NCBI GenBank assembly: GCA_965247635.1
Contig: CBDFHJ010000010.1
Location: forward strand, 248,001 to 312,000
Reading direction: 5' to 3'
Source: CBDFHJ01 sp965247635
GTDB lineage: Bacteria; Chloroflexota; Dehalococcoidia; Lucifugimonadales; Australimonadaceae
Length of the DNA: 64,000 nucleotides
A program made the position numbers and the translations under genes. The notes beneath the pieces were generated by a model. That model saw nothing but the letters and a program-made list of their open reading frames with translations, searched no databases and was not told where the DNA came from. Positions 11,668 through 20,323 of the stretch are shown here, in pieces; the first letter of the stretch is position 1; the number at the start of each line of letters is the position of its first letter.

Positions 11668-11702
11668 TGTAATAGACCAGCCCAATGGGCTGGTCTATTA
11701 CA
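11668..11702. other. Perfect 17-bp-arm hairpin in the 16S-tRNA spacer
   Basis: TGTAATAGACCAGCCCA is followed by one base and its exact reverse complement, giving a 17-bp stem with almost no loop. There is no T-run after it, so it is not a standard terminator. It may be an RNase III processing stem, a transcription pause or attenuator site, or a small inserted palindrome. The rest of the spacer (11492-11844) shows nothing else I can name. Confidence 0.7.
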
Positions 11703-11844
11703 TTGGAGCGAGGGGGAGCGAGGGCCAAGCGACCCCCGCCCGCGCCCAACGGGCCCCAACGGTCTCATATGTGGTAGACGAGTACACTCCCTTGACCCCT
11801 CTCCAGGGCCCTCCTATACTTCCATTCCACCGCTTCCAATAAGT

Positions 11845-11921
11845 GGGCCGCTAGCTCAGTTGGTTAGAGCGCAGTCCTGATAAGACTGAGGTCCCTGGTT
11901 CGAGTCCAGGGCGGCCCACCA
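11845..11921 (+). tRNA. tRNA-Ile (GAT)
   Basis: A full cloverleaf of 77 nt: acceptor GGGCCGC pairing with GCGGCCC, D-arm GCTCAGTTGGTTAGAGC, anticodon loop CTGATAA (anticodon GAT), T-loop TTCGAGT, and an encoded CCA at 11919-11921. It lies in the usual place for a spacer tRNA after 16S. Confidence 0.97.
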
Positions 11922-12131
11922 GGTCCCTATGCCCTTCCTGCTCTCTTGTCCGGCCCGGCCATGCTTATCACCAATGAGTAAGTGATAAGCACCAAGGGCT
12001 TCCAGCTTCGTGCGGAGAGCCTCTGGAAGAGGACGTTTCCCCGCCCTAATCTGCGATAGGAACGGTTGGCTAACGCCCAGAATCTTCGCCAGTTGTCGTA
12101 GTGACGTGCTGCTAATTGCGCTCACGGTCAT
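11856..12131 (-). CDS. Small XRE/Cro-type HTH protein, tail running antisense through tRNA-Ile
   Basis: From the ATG at 12131, behind AAGGAGG, the frame encodes a short helix-turn-helix protein (LRQLAKILGVSQPFLSQIRAGKRPLPEAL). The frame then stays open past the domain and into the antisense of tRNA-Ile, giving the tail WAALDSNQGPQSYQDCALTN. That tail is a well-known artefact of translating tRNA antisense. The HTH part looks real, but the true C-terminus is doubtful: the gene may have been cut by an old integration or deletion at the tRNA 3' end. It overlaps the ribbon-helix-helix gene upstream by 20 bases. Confidence 0.5.
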   Translation of the reverse strand: MTVSAISSTSLRQLAKILGVSQPFLSQIRAGKRPLPEALRTKLEALGAYHLLIGDKHGRAGQESRKGIGTWWAALDSNQGPQSYQDCALTN

Positions 12132-12318
12132 GGTCCTGCCCTCCTTGTAGCTCCCTCTCCCTCTCAATCTTCTCCAACAGTGCCTCCTCCACCCACTTGC
12201 CCACGGGCTTCCCTTGGGCGCGCGCAGCGCGCCGGGCCATCTCAGCCACGTCCCCGCGCACCCGTACATTGAAGCGAGGGGTGACGCCGGTGGGTGGCCT
12301 GCCGGTCCGAGGTGCCAT
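12112..12318 (-). CDS. Ribbon-helix-helix (CopG/Arc-like) DNA-binding protein
   Basis: This 68-residue basic protein begins MAPRTGRPPTGVTPRFNVRV, a short beta strand, followed by two helices (DVAEMARRAARAQGKPVGKWVEEALLEKI as a pattern), the layout of ribbon-helix-helix repressors. Such proteins are often antitoxins or plasmid and phage regulators. It overlaps the start of the XRE gene, so the two are probably one unit. A small inverted repeat ACTGT-CAC-ACAGT lies just upstream at 12334-12346 and could be its operator. No toxin gene is visible next to it. Confidence 0.55.
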   Translation of the reverse strand: MAPRTGRPPTGVTPRFNVRVRGDVAEMARRAARAQGKPVGKWVEEALLEKIERERELQGGQDHDRERN

Positions 12319-12333
12319 GGGGTAAGGCTACTA

Positions 12334-12346
12334 ACTGTCACACAGT
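12334..12346. promoter_or_regulatory. Possible operator dyad ACTGTCACACAGT
   Basis: A perfect 5-bp inverted repeat with a 3-base spacer lies 16 bases upstream of the ribbon-helix-helix gene start. Position and symmetry suggest autoregulation. The sequence is short enough to occur by chance. From here to 12615 no gene is seen. Confidence 0.35.
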
Positions 12347-12615
12347 AAATCAAGGACTGCCTGACTTGTGTGAGAGGCAGGAAAGCACCGTAGTTATAGG
12401 AGGGTTGAAATCCTGGTGCGGACCGGGCGCCCCGAAAAGCGTTCGTCCTCTGCCGCTCGTCAGACGAGGGAACCTACCCCGCGACATTTTTGAATAGCTA
12501 AGGGCGCGCCAAGAGCGCTGCCTTGCCAGGACGACCAGGGGAACGCGCGATGTGGGCTGGTGGCGCGCCTGCGGCGCGCACCAAGGAGGGCGACTTCGCT
12601 AGTCACTGGGCGTAG

Positions 12616-13776
12616 CTACTCCTTGGCCCTAGCTTCATCAAAGTCTCTGATTTTCACTCCGCAGGCCGCGAAGGCTGCAAGCTCATCTTCGGTGAGGGGT
12701 TGGTGGTCGTCCCTTTGCGCGTATTCCGCCAAGACGGCTGCTCCAACGGATTTCAAGAGGCACTCAATCTGAGCGGCAGTCCGGTCTGGCTCTTCGCTAT
12801 CGTCTTCGCCTCTGGATATGTCCACCCCGCAGGCCGCGAAGGCCGCCCGCTCATCGTCCGTGGGCCGGCGGTCTCCGGATAGGATTCCATCTATAGTGTC
12901 AGACCCAATGGCATCCGCGATGCACTCGTTGTCACTGGGCAGGAATCTCTGGGTAGCCGTAGAACCAGAGTCATGTTCGTCTCCGGTGCTTATCATCATG
13001 CGGCAGTTCGCGAGGGCTGCTTTCTCATCGGCCATAAGCGACGTATGCTCATCGGCCCGCTGAAGGAATTCGGGGCCCAGCGCATTTAAGATGCATAAAT
13101 CGTAGTCGCCTTTGACTAAGCCTACGCCGCAGGCCTCGAAGGCCGCCCGCTCATCGGCGGTAAGCGACGGGCCCTCATCGTTCGTCTGGCGGGACTCGGG
13201 TGCCAGTTCGCCTCTGAGGCACTGGAGCTGGTCGGCGGTGAGGTTAGGGCCCTTGCCGTCGCCGGAGAGGTAGTCGAGTACGTCAAAAAAGCCGCAGAGC
13301 GCTAGGGCTCCTATCTCTGCATCAGTGAGGGGACGCTCCCCGGAGAGGTACACTTGCATGGCGGCGTATGCCGCAGGGTCGAAAAAGCAGTCGGTTAACG
13401 CGGCTTGCAGGCTTGACGGGAGGCCGTTGCCATCGCCGGTTGGTAGGTCCACGTCGCAGTCCAATAGGGCTTGGAGCTGGGCGCCAGTGGGGTTCGTGTC
13501 CCCGGAGCTCAAGTCCTGGACGTCAGCCCCTAGCGCGTCTCGGATGCATTGCTGCTCGCTGCTGGTGAGCTGCTTGAGAAGGTCCCCGATGCTCGATGCG
13601 CTGCTCACTGAGATGGGAGGTAAGGGTGTTGGGCTAGGCGTGGCAGTGGGAGTGGGAGTGCGCGTGGGGGTCCGCGTTGGAGTCGGCGTTGAATCACCGT
13701 TGCACGCCACTGCTAGCAGGGCGAGGGCCAATAGCAACACGCCGAGGACTCCCAGCAACACTCTTCCACGGACCAT
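12616..13776 (-). CDS. Lipoprotein with paired-Cys ~50-residue repeats
   Basis: A signal peptide with lipobox LLAVAC is followed by a long Thr-Pro linker. The body is built of about six degenerate repeats. Each has one Cys in a motif such as QCIRDALG, QCLRGEL, LCILNAL, ECIADAIG or ECLLKSVG, and a second Cys in LTADERAAFEACGV-type segments (ADEKAALANCRM, TDDERAAFAACGVDI, TEDELAAFAACGVKI). The spacing between the two Cys suggests a helical hairpin held by a disulfide, displayed outside the cell. The repeats are acidic and the segments between them vary. I do not recognise the family. The IS256 copies at 13873 lie about 100 bases upstream of its ATG. Confidence 0.75.
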   Translation of the reverse strand: MVRGRVLLGVLGVLLLALALLAVACNGDSTPTPTRTPTRTPTPTATPSPTPLPPISVSSASSIGDLLKQLTSSEQQCIRDALGADVQDLSSGDTNPTGAQLQALLDCDVDLPTGDGNGLPSSLQAALTDCFFDPAAYAAMQVYLSGERPLTDAEIGALALCGFFDVLDYLSGDGKGPNLTADQLQCLRGELAPESRQTNDEGPSLTADERAAFEACGVGLVKGDYDLCILNALGPEFLQRADEHTSLMADEKAALANCRMMISTGDEHDSGSTATQRFLPSDNECIADAIGSDTIDGILSGDRRPTDDERAAFAACGVDISRGEDDSEEPDRTAAQIECLLKSVGAAVLAEYAQRDDHQPLTEDELAAFAACGVKIRDFDEARAKE

Positions 13777-13872
13777 GGAGCGGCCCTCGGTAATGGTGCC
13801 ATACCCTGCTCCTGTGGGGTAGCGACACGAGTACCTCCGGATGTTGAAGCTGCATTATAAGTGAGACACGTC

Positions 13873-14388
13873 GAGGTTACGTCAATAGGTGTGTAAACGA
13901 CATCAGGCGGCGACCTTCTCAGCCGTTGATTCAATGGCGATTCCATCCGCATACTGTGCACCTAGATAGACGTCTTCGATCAACTCAGGGGCCTTCAGAC
14001 GCCTGAAGCGCTGTTCGGCGACCATCAACATTTTCCAGATCACCGCTATCGCCCGATCGACCCTCTTGTAGCGCTTGGCGGCATCGGTCCGAAGCCTGAG
14101 GGCCGCGAAGGGTGATTCTACCGGGTTCGTCGTGCGAAGGTGCCCCCAGTGCTCCTTTGGGAAGTCATAGAAGGTGACCATGCGGTCCCAGTCCCGCTCC
14201 AAGGCCTCTGAGGCCGCCTCGTAGGAATGGTCGCCGCACCACCTGGTGAACACCGTCCTGAGCCGCTCAGCCTCTGTCCGAGTCGGCGCGTAGGGGATAG
14301 TACGCAGCATGAGCTTGGCCTGGTCCTGTTGTCGCTTTGGAAGCTTGGCGAGCACGTTTACGATCTTGTGGTTCCAGCAGCGTTGCTC
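13873..14388 (-). mobile_element. IS256 truncated copy (one end only)
   Basis: This matches the left 516 bp of IS256 copy 1 (from GAGGTTACG inward). It encodes the transposase C-terminal 150 residues on the minus strand, then stops abruptly inside the gene, where another IS256 copy begins in the opposite orientation. The missing remainder is not found on the far side of that copy. No target duplication is seen. Confidence 0.88.
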
Positions 14389-15757
14389 GAGGTATCTTCA
14401 AAGAGTGTGTAAACAGTCAGGCGGTGTACCCTCTCTCTGAACAACACGGGCTCGAGGCCCAAGAGAGGAGATAGACCGCCCATGAGGAAGGAAAGCACTG
14501 AGAGTAGGTCGGAGTCAAGGCCGGAGTGGGAGCAGTTGGAGGATTGGGTGCGAAGCCAGGTCCAGAGGCTGATCCAGGAGTTGCTGGAGGAGGAGGTGAC
14601 GGCGTTTCTGGGAAGGGCGAAGTCGGCGCTCAGATCCGACTCGGACAACGATACCGGCTATCGGAACGGATACGGCAGAGCCCGGAGGCTTACGCTGAGT
14701 TCGGGAACGATACAGCTGAGGCGGCCGCGAGTCCGCGATACCGAGGAGCAGTTCGAGAGCCGGCTGCTGCCGCTGTTCGTCAACAGGACCAGGAAGGTTG
14801 CTGAGTTGATCCCCGAGCTGTACCTGCACGGTCTATCCGAAGGCGACTTCGATCTGGCTTTGCGGGGGCTGCTGGGAGAGGACGCACCGGTATCGGCGAG
14901 CACGGTGGCCCGGTTGAAGTCCAAGTGGAACGATGAAGCTTGCCCAATGGCGCAGCCGGCCCCTAGATGACCTGGAAGTGGTCTACATGTGGGTGGATGG
15001 AGTCTACGTCAAGGCTGGTCTTGAGAAGGAGAAGGCGGCAGTACTGGTGGTGGTGGCGGCCCTGAGCGACGGGAGCAAGGTGGTGGTGAGCGCTGTTCCC
15101 GGATACAGGGAGTCCACAGAGAACTGGTCCGATGTGCTCAGGGACATGAGGCGCCGCGGGCTGGAGTGCCCGAGGCTGGTGGTTGGGGACGGACACCTGG
15201 GCATCTGGGGAGCTCTGCGCAACGTCTATCCGCAGGCGGCAGAGCAACGCTGCTGGAACCACAAGATCGTAAACGTGCTCGCCAAGCTTCCAAAGCGACA
15301 ACAGGACCAGGCCAAGCTCATGCTGCGTACTATCCCCTACGCGCCGACTCGGACAGAGGCTGAGCGGCTCAGGACGGTGTTCACCAGGTGGTGCGGCGAC
15401 CATTCCTACGAGGCGGCCTCAGAGGCCTTGGAGCGGGACTGGGACCGCATGGTCACCTTCTATGACTTCCCAAAGGAGCACTGGGGGCACCTTCGCACGA
15501 CGAACCCGGTAGAATCACCCTTCGCGGCCCTCAGGCTTCGGACCGATGCCGCCAAGCGCTACAAGAGGGTCGATCGGGCGATAGCGGTGATCTGGAAAAT
15601 GTTGATGGTCGCCGAACAGCGCTTCAGGCGTCTGAAGGCCCCTGAGTTGATCGAAGACGTCTATCTCGGTGCACAGTATGCGGATGAAATCGCCATTGAA
15701 TCAACGGCTGAGAAGGTCGCCGCCTGATGTCGTTTACACACCTATTGACGTAACCTC
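14389..15757 (+). mobile_element. IS256-family insertion sequence, copy 2
   Basis: Both ends are present: GAGGTATCTTCAAAGAGTG at the left, and at the right the complement of GAGGTTACGTC ending at 15757. It is abutted head-on to the truncated copy, so 13873-14388 and 15242-15757 form an inverted repeat of about 516 bp. No 8-bp target duplication flanks it, unlike copy 1, so rearrangement rather than simple insertion is likely. Between it and the next element (15758-15853) lies an orphan scrap that could encode TPKPQPTVDMGVPPADPVE, perhaps part of a lost lipoprotein linker. Confidence 0.88.
14482..15727 (+). pseudogene. IS256-family transposase, frameshifted
   Basis: This is the same transposase as in copy 1. 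It keeps the 11 residues that copy 1 lost (AALSDGSKVVV), but one extra A in GATGAAGCTTGCC (14936-14937; copy 1 has GATGAGCTTGCC) shifts the frame after KWNDE. The two halves are 14482-14970 and 14933-15727. All three catalytic regions lie in the second half. Each copy is thus damaged at a different site, so neither makes a normal transposase. Confidence 0.9.
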
Positions 15758-15964
15758 GACGTCGACGCCAAAGCCCCAGCCGACTGTGGACATGGGCGTG
15801 CCGCCTGCTGACCCGGTAGAAACAGGGAATGCCTACGACTTCAAGTTCGGGACTGTAGACCGTCAGCGATAATGGGACACATATAAGGGTAGGAAAACCC
15901 GAGAGTCGGAGGGTGGTGTGAGCTCCTGAAATGAGGGTAGAGCTACCCACAGAAAGGAGCAGAT

Positions 15965-16372
15965 GTGTCCCAATTAGAAGTAAGCAAAGCAGAGGCCGCC
16001 GAGGAACGAAGCGAGCAGACCAGGTCTTTCGTCCGCACAGTGAAGGCGGCTGCCCGACGTAAGTACACCCCCGAAGAGAAGATCCGAATTGTTCTGGAGG
16101 GCTTCCGCCGCGAGGTCACAGTCAACGACCTGTGCCGGCGGGAGGGGATCAAGCCCCACTCCTACTACTCGTGGACCAAAGAGTTCATGGAGGCGGGCAA
16201 GGAGAGGTTGACCCGTGACTCGGTTCGGGACGCCACTCAGCATGAGGTAGGGCAACTCAAGCGAGAGAACGGGGAACTCAAGGAGCTAGTGGCCGATCTG
16301 TCGCTGGAGGCGTACCGTCTCAAAAAAACGGCCATCCCCATGCCCCAGGACGCCACCGGTACCAGCGGATGA
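15965..16372 (+). CDS. IS-A OrfA, transposase helix-turn-helix subunit
   Basis: A 135-residue OrfA of an IS3-type element. It contains a basic N-terminal region, a helix-turn-helix (KYTPEEKIRIVLEGFRRE, then VNDLCRREGIKPHSYYSW), and a leucine-zipper-like coiled coil near the C-terminus (VGQLKRENGELKELVADLS). It recognises the element ends in other IS3 members. AGAAAGGAG precedes the ATG. It overlaps OrfB by four bases (ATGA). Confidence 0.88.
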   Translation: MSQLEVSKAEAAEERSEQTRSFVRTVKAAARRKYTPEEKIRIVLEGFRREVTVNDLCRREGIKPHSYYSWTKEFMEAGKERLTRDSVRDATQHEVGQLKRENGELKELVADLSLEAYRLKKTAIPMPQDATGTSG

Positions 16373-17353
16373 GCGCCCCGGAGAAGGCAGAGGTAGTTAC
16401 CAAAGTATCCTCGTCTCCCTCCCCAAGCGAAAGGTCCTCAGAGAGCTGGGCATCCCTAAGAGCACCTACTACCGGTGGCTCAGACGCCAAGACCAACAAG
16501 GACTTGAGGACCGACCAGGAGGCGATCAGCCACCATGGAACCGTCTTACTATTCAGGAAGAACGCTCAGTCCTGTTATCAGCCAGGGAGATGCCAGAGCT
16601 GAGCTGCCGTCAGCTGGCCGCGGGGATCACCGACAACCAGGGCTTCTCAGTCTCAGAGTCCAGCGTCTACCGTATCCTGGGCAGGGAGGGCCTAGTGAAG
16701 AGGCCTGAGATGCGGTTGGCCGCGGGGAAGGAGTACCACCTCAAGACCACAGGACCTCACCAGATGTGGGCCACCGATGCCTCATACTTCAGGGTGGTTG
16801 GGTGGGGCTACTACTACCTGGTCACCGTTATGGACGACTACTCCCGCTTCATCCTGGCTCACAGGCTTCAGCAAGATATGACGGCCGACTCCTTCATCGA
16901 GGTGGTCCAGGATGCTGTGGACACGACCAGCATGGACCAAGTTCCAGTCACAGACCGCACCAGGCTGCTGAGTGACAACGGTCCAGGCTATGTCTCAAGA
17001 GCATTCAGGGACTACCTGGGGATGGTTGGCATCAAGCACATCCTAGCAACTCCTTTCCACCCTCAGACCAACGGGAAGTGGAGCGCTACCACCAGACCAT
17101 CAAACGGGACGTCAACCAGGTGCCTTATGAGTTGCCCGCCGACCTTGAGGCTGCTATCGCGGCCTTCGTCAGCTACTACAACTACCGGCGCTATCACAAG
17201 GCTCTGGGCAACGTGACACCATCAGACGTGCTCAAGGGAAGACGGCAAGAGATCCTACAACGCAGGAAGGAGGTGAAGGCTCAAACCACCGAACGGCGAC
17301 GACGCTACAACAGGGCCCTCAGGGAGCTCGCCAGACCTCCATCCAGCCCCTGA
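16369..17353 (+). pseudogene. IS-A OrfB (DDE integrase core), two frameshifts
   Basis: Compared with the intact 328-residue OrfB at 33125-34111 this copy has lost one C near 16416-16419 (CTCCCTCCCC instead of CTCCCCTCCCC) and one C after 17078 (GGGAAGTGG instead of GGGAAGCTGG). The rve core is otherwise recognisable, with WATDASYFRV, SDNGPGYVSRAF and the final NYRRYHKALG. The second lesion is shared with copy 2. Confidence 0.9.
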
Positions 17354-17396
17354 TCTCTCGGCTCCCAATGTGTCCCACTTTTGCTGGTTGCTAACA

Positions 17397-17616
17397 ATTG
17401 AGACTCTGTGTCCAGAATCCAGGAAGTGCCAAAAAACTGCGCCTATGGCTAGTCCTCCGACTAAGGTAAGTACGGCCGTACCGAAGAGGCTATCCGAGGT
17501 AGCAAGCCTTCTGGTGGCGCACAAGATGTAGAACGCCGCGGGTGAGAAGACCGTGGTGGCTAGCGCAAAGGATGCGATTCTCGCGGCCAACGAAAGCAGG
17601 TCGACTGCCGCCAGAA
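17397..17616 (-). pseudogene. Internal fragment of an unknown membrane protein
   Basis: Between two insertion sequences the minus strand encodes about 73 residues, with hydrophobic stretches such as ILAAVDLLSLAARIASFAL, FSPAAFYILCAT and TAVLTLVGGLAIGAVFWHFL. Three membrane helices are likely. Both ends are cut by insertion sequences, so no start or stop of its own remains. The family is not recognised. Confidence 0.5.
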
Positions 17617-17797
17617 TGACCTGCCCCCAATAGTTGTACCACAAATCATGAGACACTGATAGCGCTTGGAGCAGAGGAGGTGAGGATGGCCTCTGGAGCA
17701 GGAGGGCGATAGCCCAGGGCGCTGTGGGGGCGTTGGTGGTTGTACTCGTGGCGCCACTCTCGGTGAGGACCTGCACCTCCCAGAGGGTATCGAAGAG
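17617..17797 (-). mobile_element. IS3 (IS407-like) 3' end fragment
   Basis: TGACCTGCCCCCAATAGTTG at 17617 is the terminal repeat type of IS407-like elements. Inward, the minus strand encodes the end of an OrfB in two frames: DTLWEVQVLTE, then after a frameshift EWRHEYNHQRPHSALGYRPP. It breaks off exactly where another element of the same kind begins at 17798. Confidence 0.7.
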
Positions 17798-17864
17798 TGA
17801 CCTGACCCCCGAAAACTAGTCCAGAGATAAACTCGCACACTGGATATGTAGAAAGGGGGGACGG

Positions 17865-18143
17865 ATGCCGAGGAAGGGATATACGCCGGAGCAGATCATA
17901 GGGAAGCTGCGGGAGGTGGACGTGCTGGTGCAGCAAGGGCACGCCGTAAGGGAGGCTGTCAGGAGGATAGGAGTGTCTGATCACACTTATTATGTATGGA
18001 GGAGGGAGTATGGCGGCATGGGTGTAGAGCAGGCCAAGAGACTCAGGGAGTTGGAGAGGGAGAACGTTCGGCTGAAGAGGCTGGTGGCAGACCTGAGCTT
18101 GGACAAGGACATCCTTAAGGAGGCACTTCGGGGAAACTCCTGA
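17865..18143 (+). CDS. IS3-family OrfA (IS407-like)
   Basis: A 92-residue OrfA with a helix-turn-helix (YTPEQIIGKLREVDVLVQQG, then EAVRRIGVSDHTYYVWRREYGG) and a C-terminal leucine zipper (LRELERENVRLKRLVADLS, then DKDILKEALRG). AGAAAGGGGGG lies before the ATG. It is complete and could still be made, but its OrfB partner is truncated, so the element is dead. Confidence 0.88.
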   Translation: MPRKGYTPEQIIGKLREVDVLVQQGHAVREAVRRIGVSDHTYYVWRREYGGMGVEQAKRLRELERENVRLKRLVADLSLDKDILKEALRGNS

Positions 18144-18166
18144 GCCCGCCTAGGAGACGGAAGCTG

Positions 18167-18917
18167 GTGGAGAGAGTATGTGAGCAATTGGGAGTGTCTC
18201 AGAGGCGGGCGTGCCAGGTGATCACCCAGCCCAGAGCAACCCAGAGGTACTCTCAGGGCAGGGATCTAGATAAAGATGCGCTGGTCAATAGGATAGTGGA
18301 GTTGGCCACTAGGTATGGTAGGTACGGTTATCGTAGGGTGACAGCCCTGTTGAAGAGCGAAGGGTGGAGGGTGAACCACAAGAGAGTGGAACGTATATGG
18401 AGGATTGAGGGATTGAAAGTACCCGGTAAACAGCCTAAGAGAGGCCGGTTATGGCTGAACGATGGGTCGTGTATAAGGCTTAGGCCGGAGCGCAAAGACC
18501 ATGTGTGGAGCTACGACTTCGTGGCGGCAAGGACCGCAGATGGCAGGGCTTTCCGTATCCTGGCGATCGTGGACGAGTACACCAGGGAGTGTTTAGCCAT
18601 GGTGGTGAAGCGGAGCATCACATCACAGGATGTCCTGGACCAGCTCTACATGCTGTTCCTGGTCAGAGGGGTGCCGGAGCACATACGCTCGGACAACGGC
18701 CCAGAGTTCACCCCCAAAGCGGTGAGGGAATGGCTATCTAACCTGGGGGTGATGGCCCTGTTCATAGAGCCGGGTAGTCCTTGGGAAAATGGTTACGTCG
18801 AGTCATTCAACGGGAAGCTGAGGGATGAGTTCCTAAATGGTGAATTGTTCAATACCCTTGCTGAAGCCCGGATACTCATTGAATGGTGGAGAAAAGAGTA
18901 TAACCAGGTAAGGCCTC
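18167..18917 (+). pseudogene. IS3-family OrfB, C-terminus lost
   Basis: The DDE integrase core is clear: VWSYDFVAARTADGRAF (first D), IRSDNGPEFTPKAV (second D) and SPWENGYVESFNGKLRDEF (E). After KEYNQVRPHS the expected ALGYRPPAPE end is replaced by unrelated sequence from the neighbouring IS1182-like remnant, and the frame closes at 18970. The missing tail is short, but the right terminal repeat is gone with it. Confidence 0.85.
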
Positions 18918-20308
18918 ACAGTGGCCAGTACAGTCCACTCGGCCGCGACGTTAGTGAGGCCGCGCAGTAGGAACTTCCGTGCCCCCTGTTGCTCCTTGAT
19001 AATTCCGAATACCGGTTCGACCAGGTGCTTTCTCAGCCTGTAAGCCTCTTTGGCTGTCCAGGTGGACATCCAGGCACGATGACGACGCAGCACTGCATCG
19101 TGCGGCCCTACCGCCAGGCTGCGGCCGGTCTCTCCGGCCTTCGTACAGACTCCGAAAGCTGGGCACACCTGACAGACGGCACCCGAGGCCCGGTACAGAC
19201 GCAACGGGACTCCATTGGTGTGTTGGATACGGACGAACTTGAGCGCCTGTCCCTGTGGACACGTAAAGCTGTCGCTCTGCTCGTGATAGGTGAATTGGTC
19301 CTTGTGATAGGGGTCTTTGAGGAACCGTTGTCATGACTCGGACACCACCACGTGCTGACCGCGACGGGAGCACTCTTGCAGGTGACTCGCAGCGAAATAT
19401 CCGGTATCGGCCAATGTCATCTGCGACTTCGTCCCCGTAGTCTCCTCGGCCTGCTCCATCATCGGCACCAACATGGCATTGTCATTGGCTTGATCCACCA
19501 CGTCCACGGCAGTGACCAACATGCCGGTCGCTCCCCTATCCGGCTCCATGGGTGAGACCATAGCCTGGGCGTTGTAGCCAGCCACGATGCCCTGCCTACC
19601 CTTCATCAGTCGGGCCTCTCTGTCAGTCAGGTTGATCCGCTTGTGGCGCTTTTGACTCGTAAGATCGGCCATCACCTGCCTCACCTGCTCTCTTAAGACC
19701 TCCTTATCGGCCAACTCCTCAGGCAGATGGACAGCAGCAGCGTCTTCTCCCCCTTCGTTCTGAGCCTCAAGGTCGGCTATCGCCCTCTCCAAACGCTCCA
19801 ACAACCCACGCAGTCCCTCGACATCATAGCTCCTGTTCACTGATGCGTTGGCGACCACCTTCGTACCATCCACCGCTTGAACCGCCAGGTCCACCAACTC
19901 CATGGCCACCGCCGTGCGCACGGTACGCTCAAATAGCTTCCTCATAGCCTGCCGATTCCCTCGGTAGAACCTCCACAGGGTGTTGTGGTCCGGATGCTGC
20001 CACAGATACGGTATCTGGTCCCGGCAGGCCACCTCCAGCTTCCGACACGAGCGCACCCCGCTCATGAAGCCGTATAGCCCCACACACCCAGCAATGCGCG
20101 AGGGTGGTATGCTGGCGCCCCAAGCACCTCCCCGTCTATCTCCACCCCAAGCTCTGACCAGCCCTCCCTATCCAACGCGTCCACGAACTCGGCCACGAAT
20201 CGCGCCGGATGGTCCAACGGCAACAGTTCGTCAAGTGTCGGCGGCAACATCCACATCTGCTCTCGGCCCATTGGTCGAAGCGGCATCTCTGAGGTCGGAC
20301 GTAAATAG
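18918..20308 (-). pseudogene. IS1182-family transposase remnant, at least two frameshifts
   Basis: Read on the minus strand, the N-terminal part has MGREQMWMLPPTLDELLPLD and AYHPRALLGVW, then shifts frame to LYGFMSGVRSCRKLEVACRD. The middle part has AVDGTKVVANASVNR (first catalytic D) and MTLADTGYFAASHL (second D). It shifts again before the C-terminal EAYRLRKHLVEPVFGIIKEQ, which bears the Glu. This is the order of IS1182-type transposases. Breaks lie near 20070 and 19340-19370. Both ends are cut by neighbouring insertion sequences, so no terminal repeat was found. Confidence 0.8.
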
Positions 20309-20323
20309 TGGACACCAAACCTT

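Larger units (their letters stand above)
15854..17396 (+). mobile_element. IS3-type element IS-A, copy 1
   Basis: The ends are TGTAGACCGTCAGCGATAAT with GGGACACAT further in on the left, and GGTTGCTAACA on the right (reversed, TGTTAGCAACCAGC with GGGACACAT). The element is 1543 bp with two overlapping genes. Four copies lie in the window (15854, 26606, 32723 and 58885). None shows a clear target duplication. Here I use IS-A as a working name. Confidence 0.88.
17798..18917 (+). mobile_element. IS3 (IS407-like) element, 3' truncated
   Basis: The left end reads TGACCTGACCCCCGAAAACT, the usual TGACCTG start of this group. OrfA and most of OrfB follow. The right end is missing: OrfB is cut at about 18917, where the IS1182-like remnant begins in opposite orientation. 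Confidence 0.75.

Noticed and set aside
12379..12470. tRNA-like T-arm (GGTTGAAATCC) after the small regulator genes
   Set aside because: No acceptor, D-arm or anticodon stem can be folded around it.
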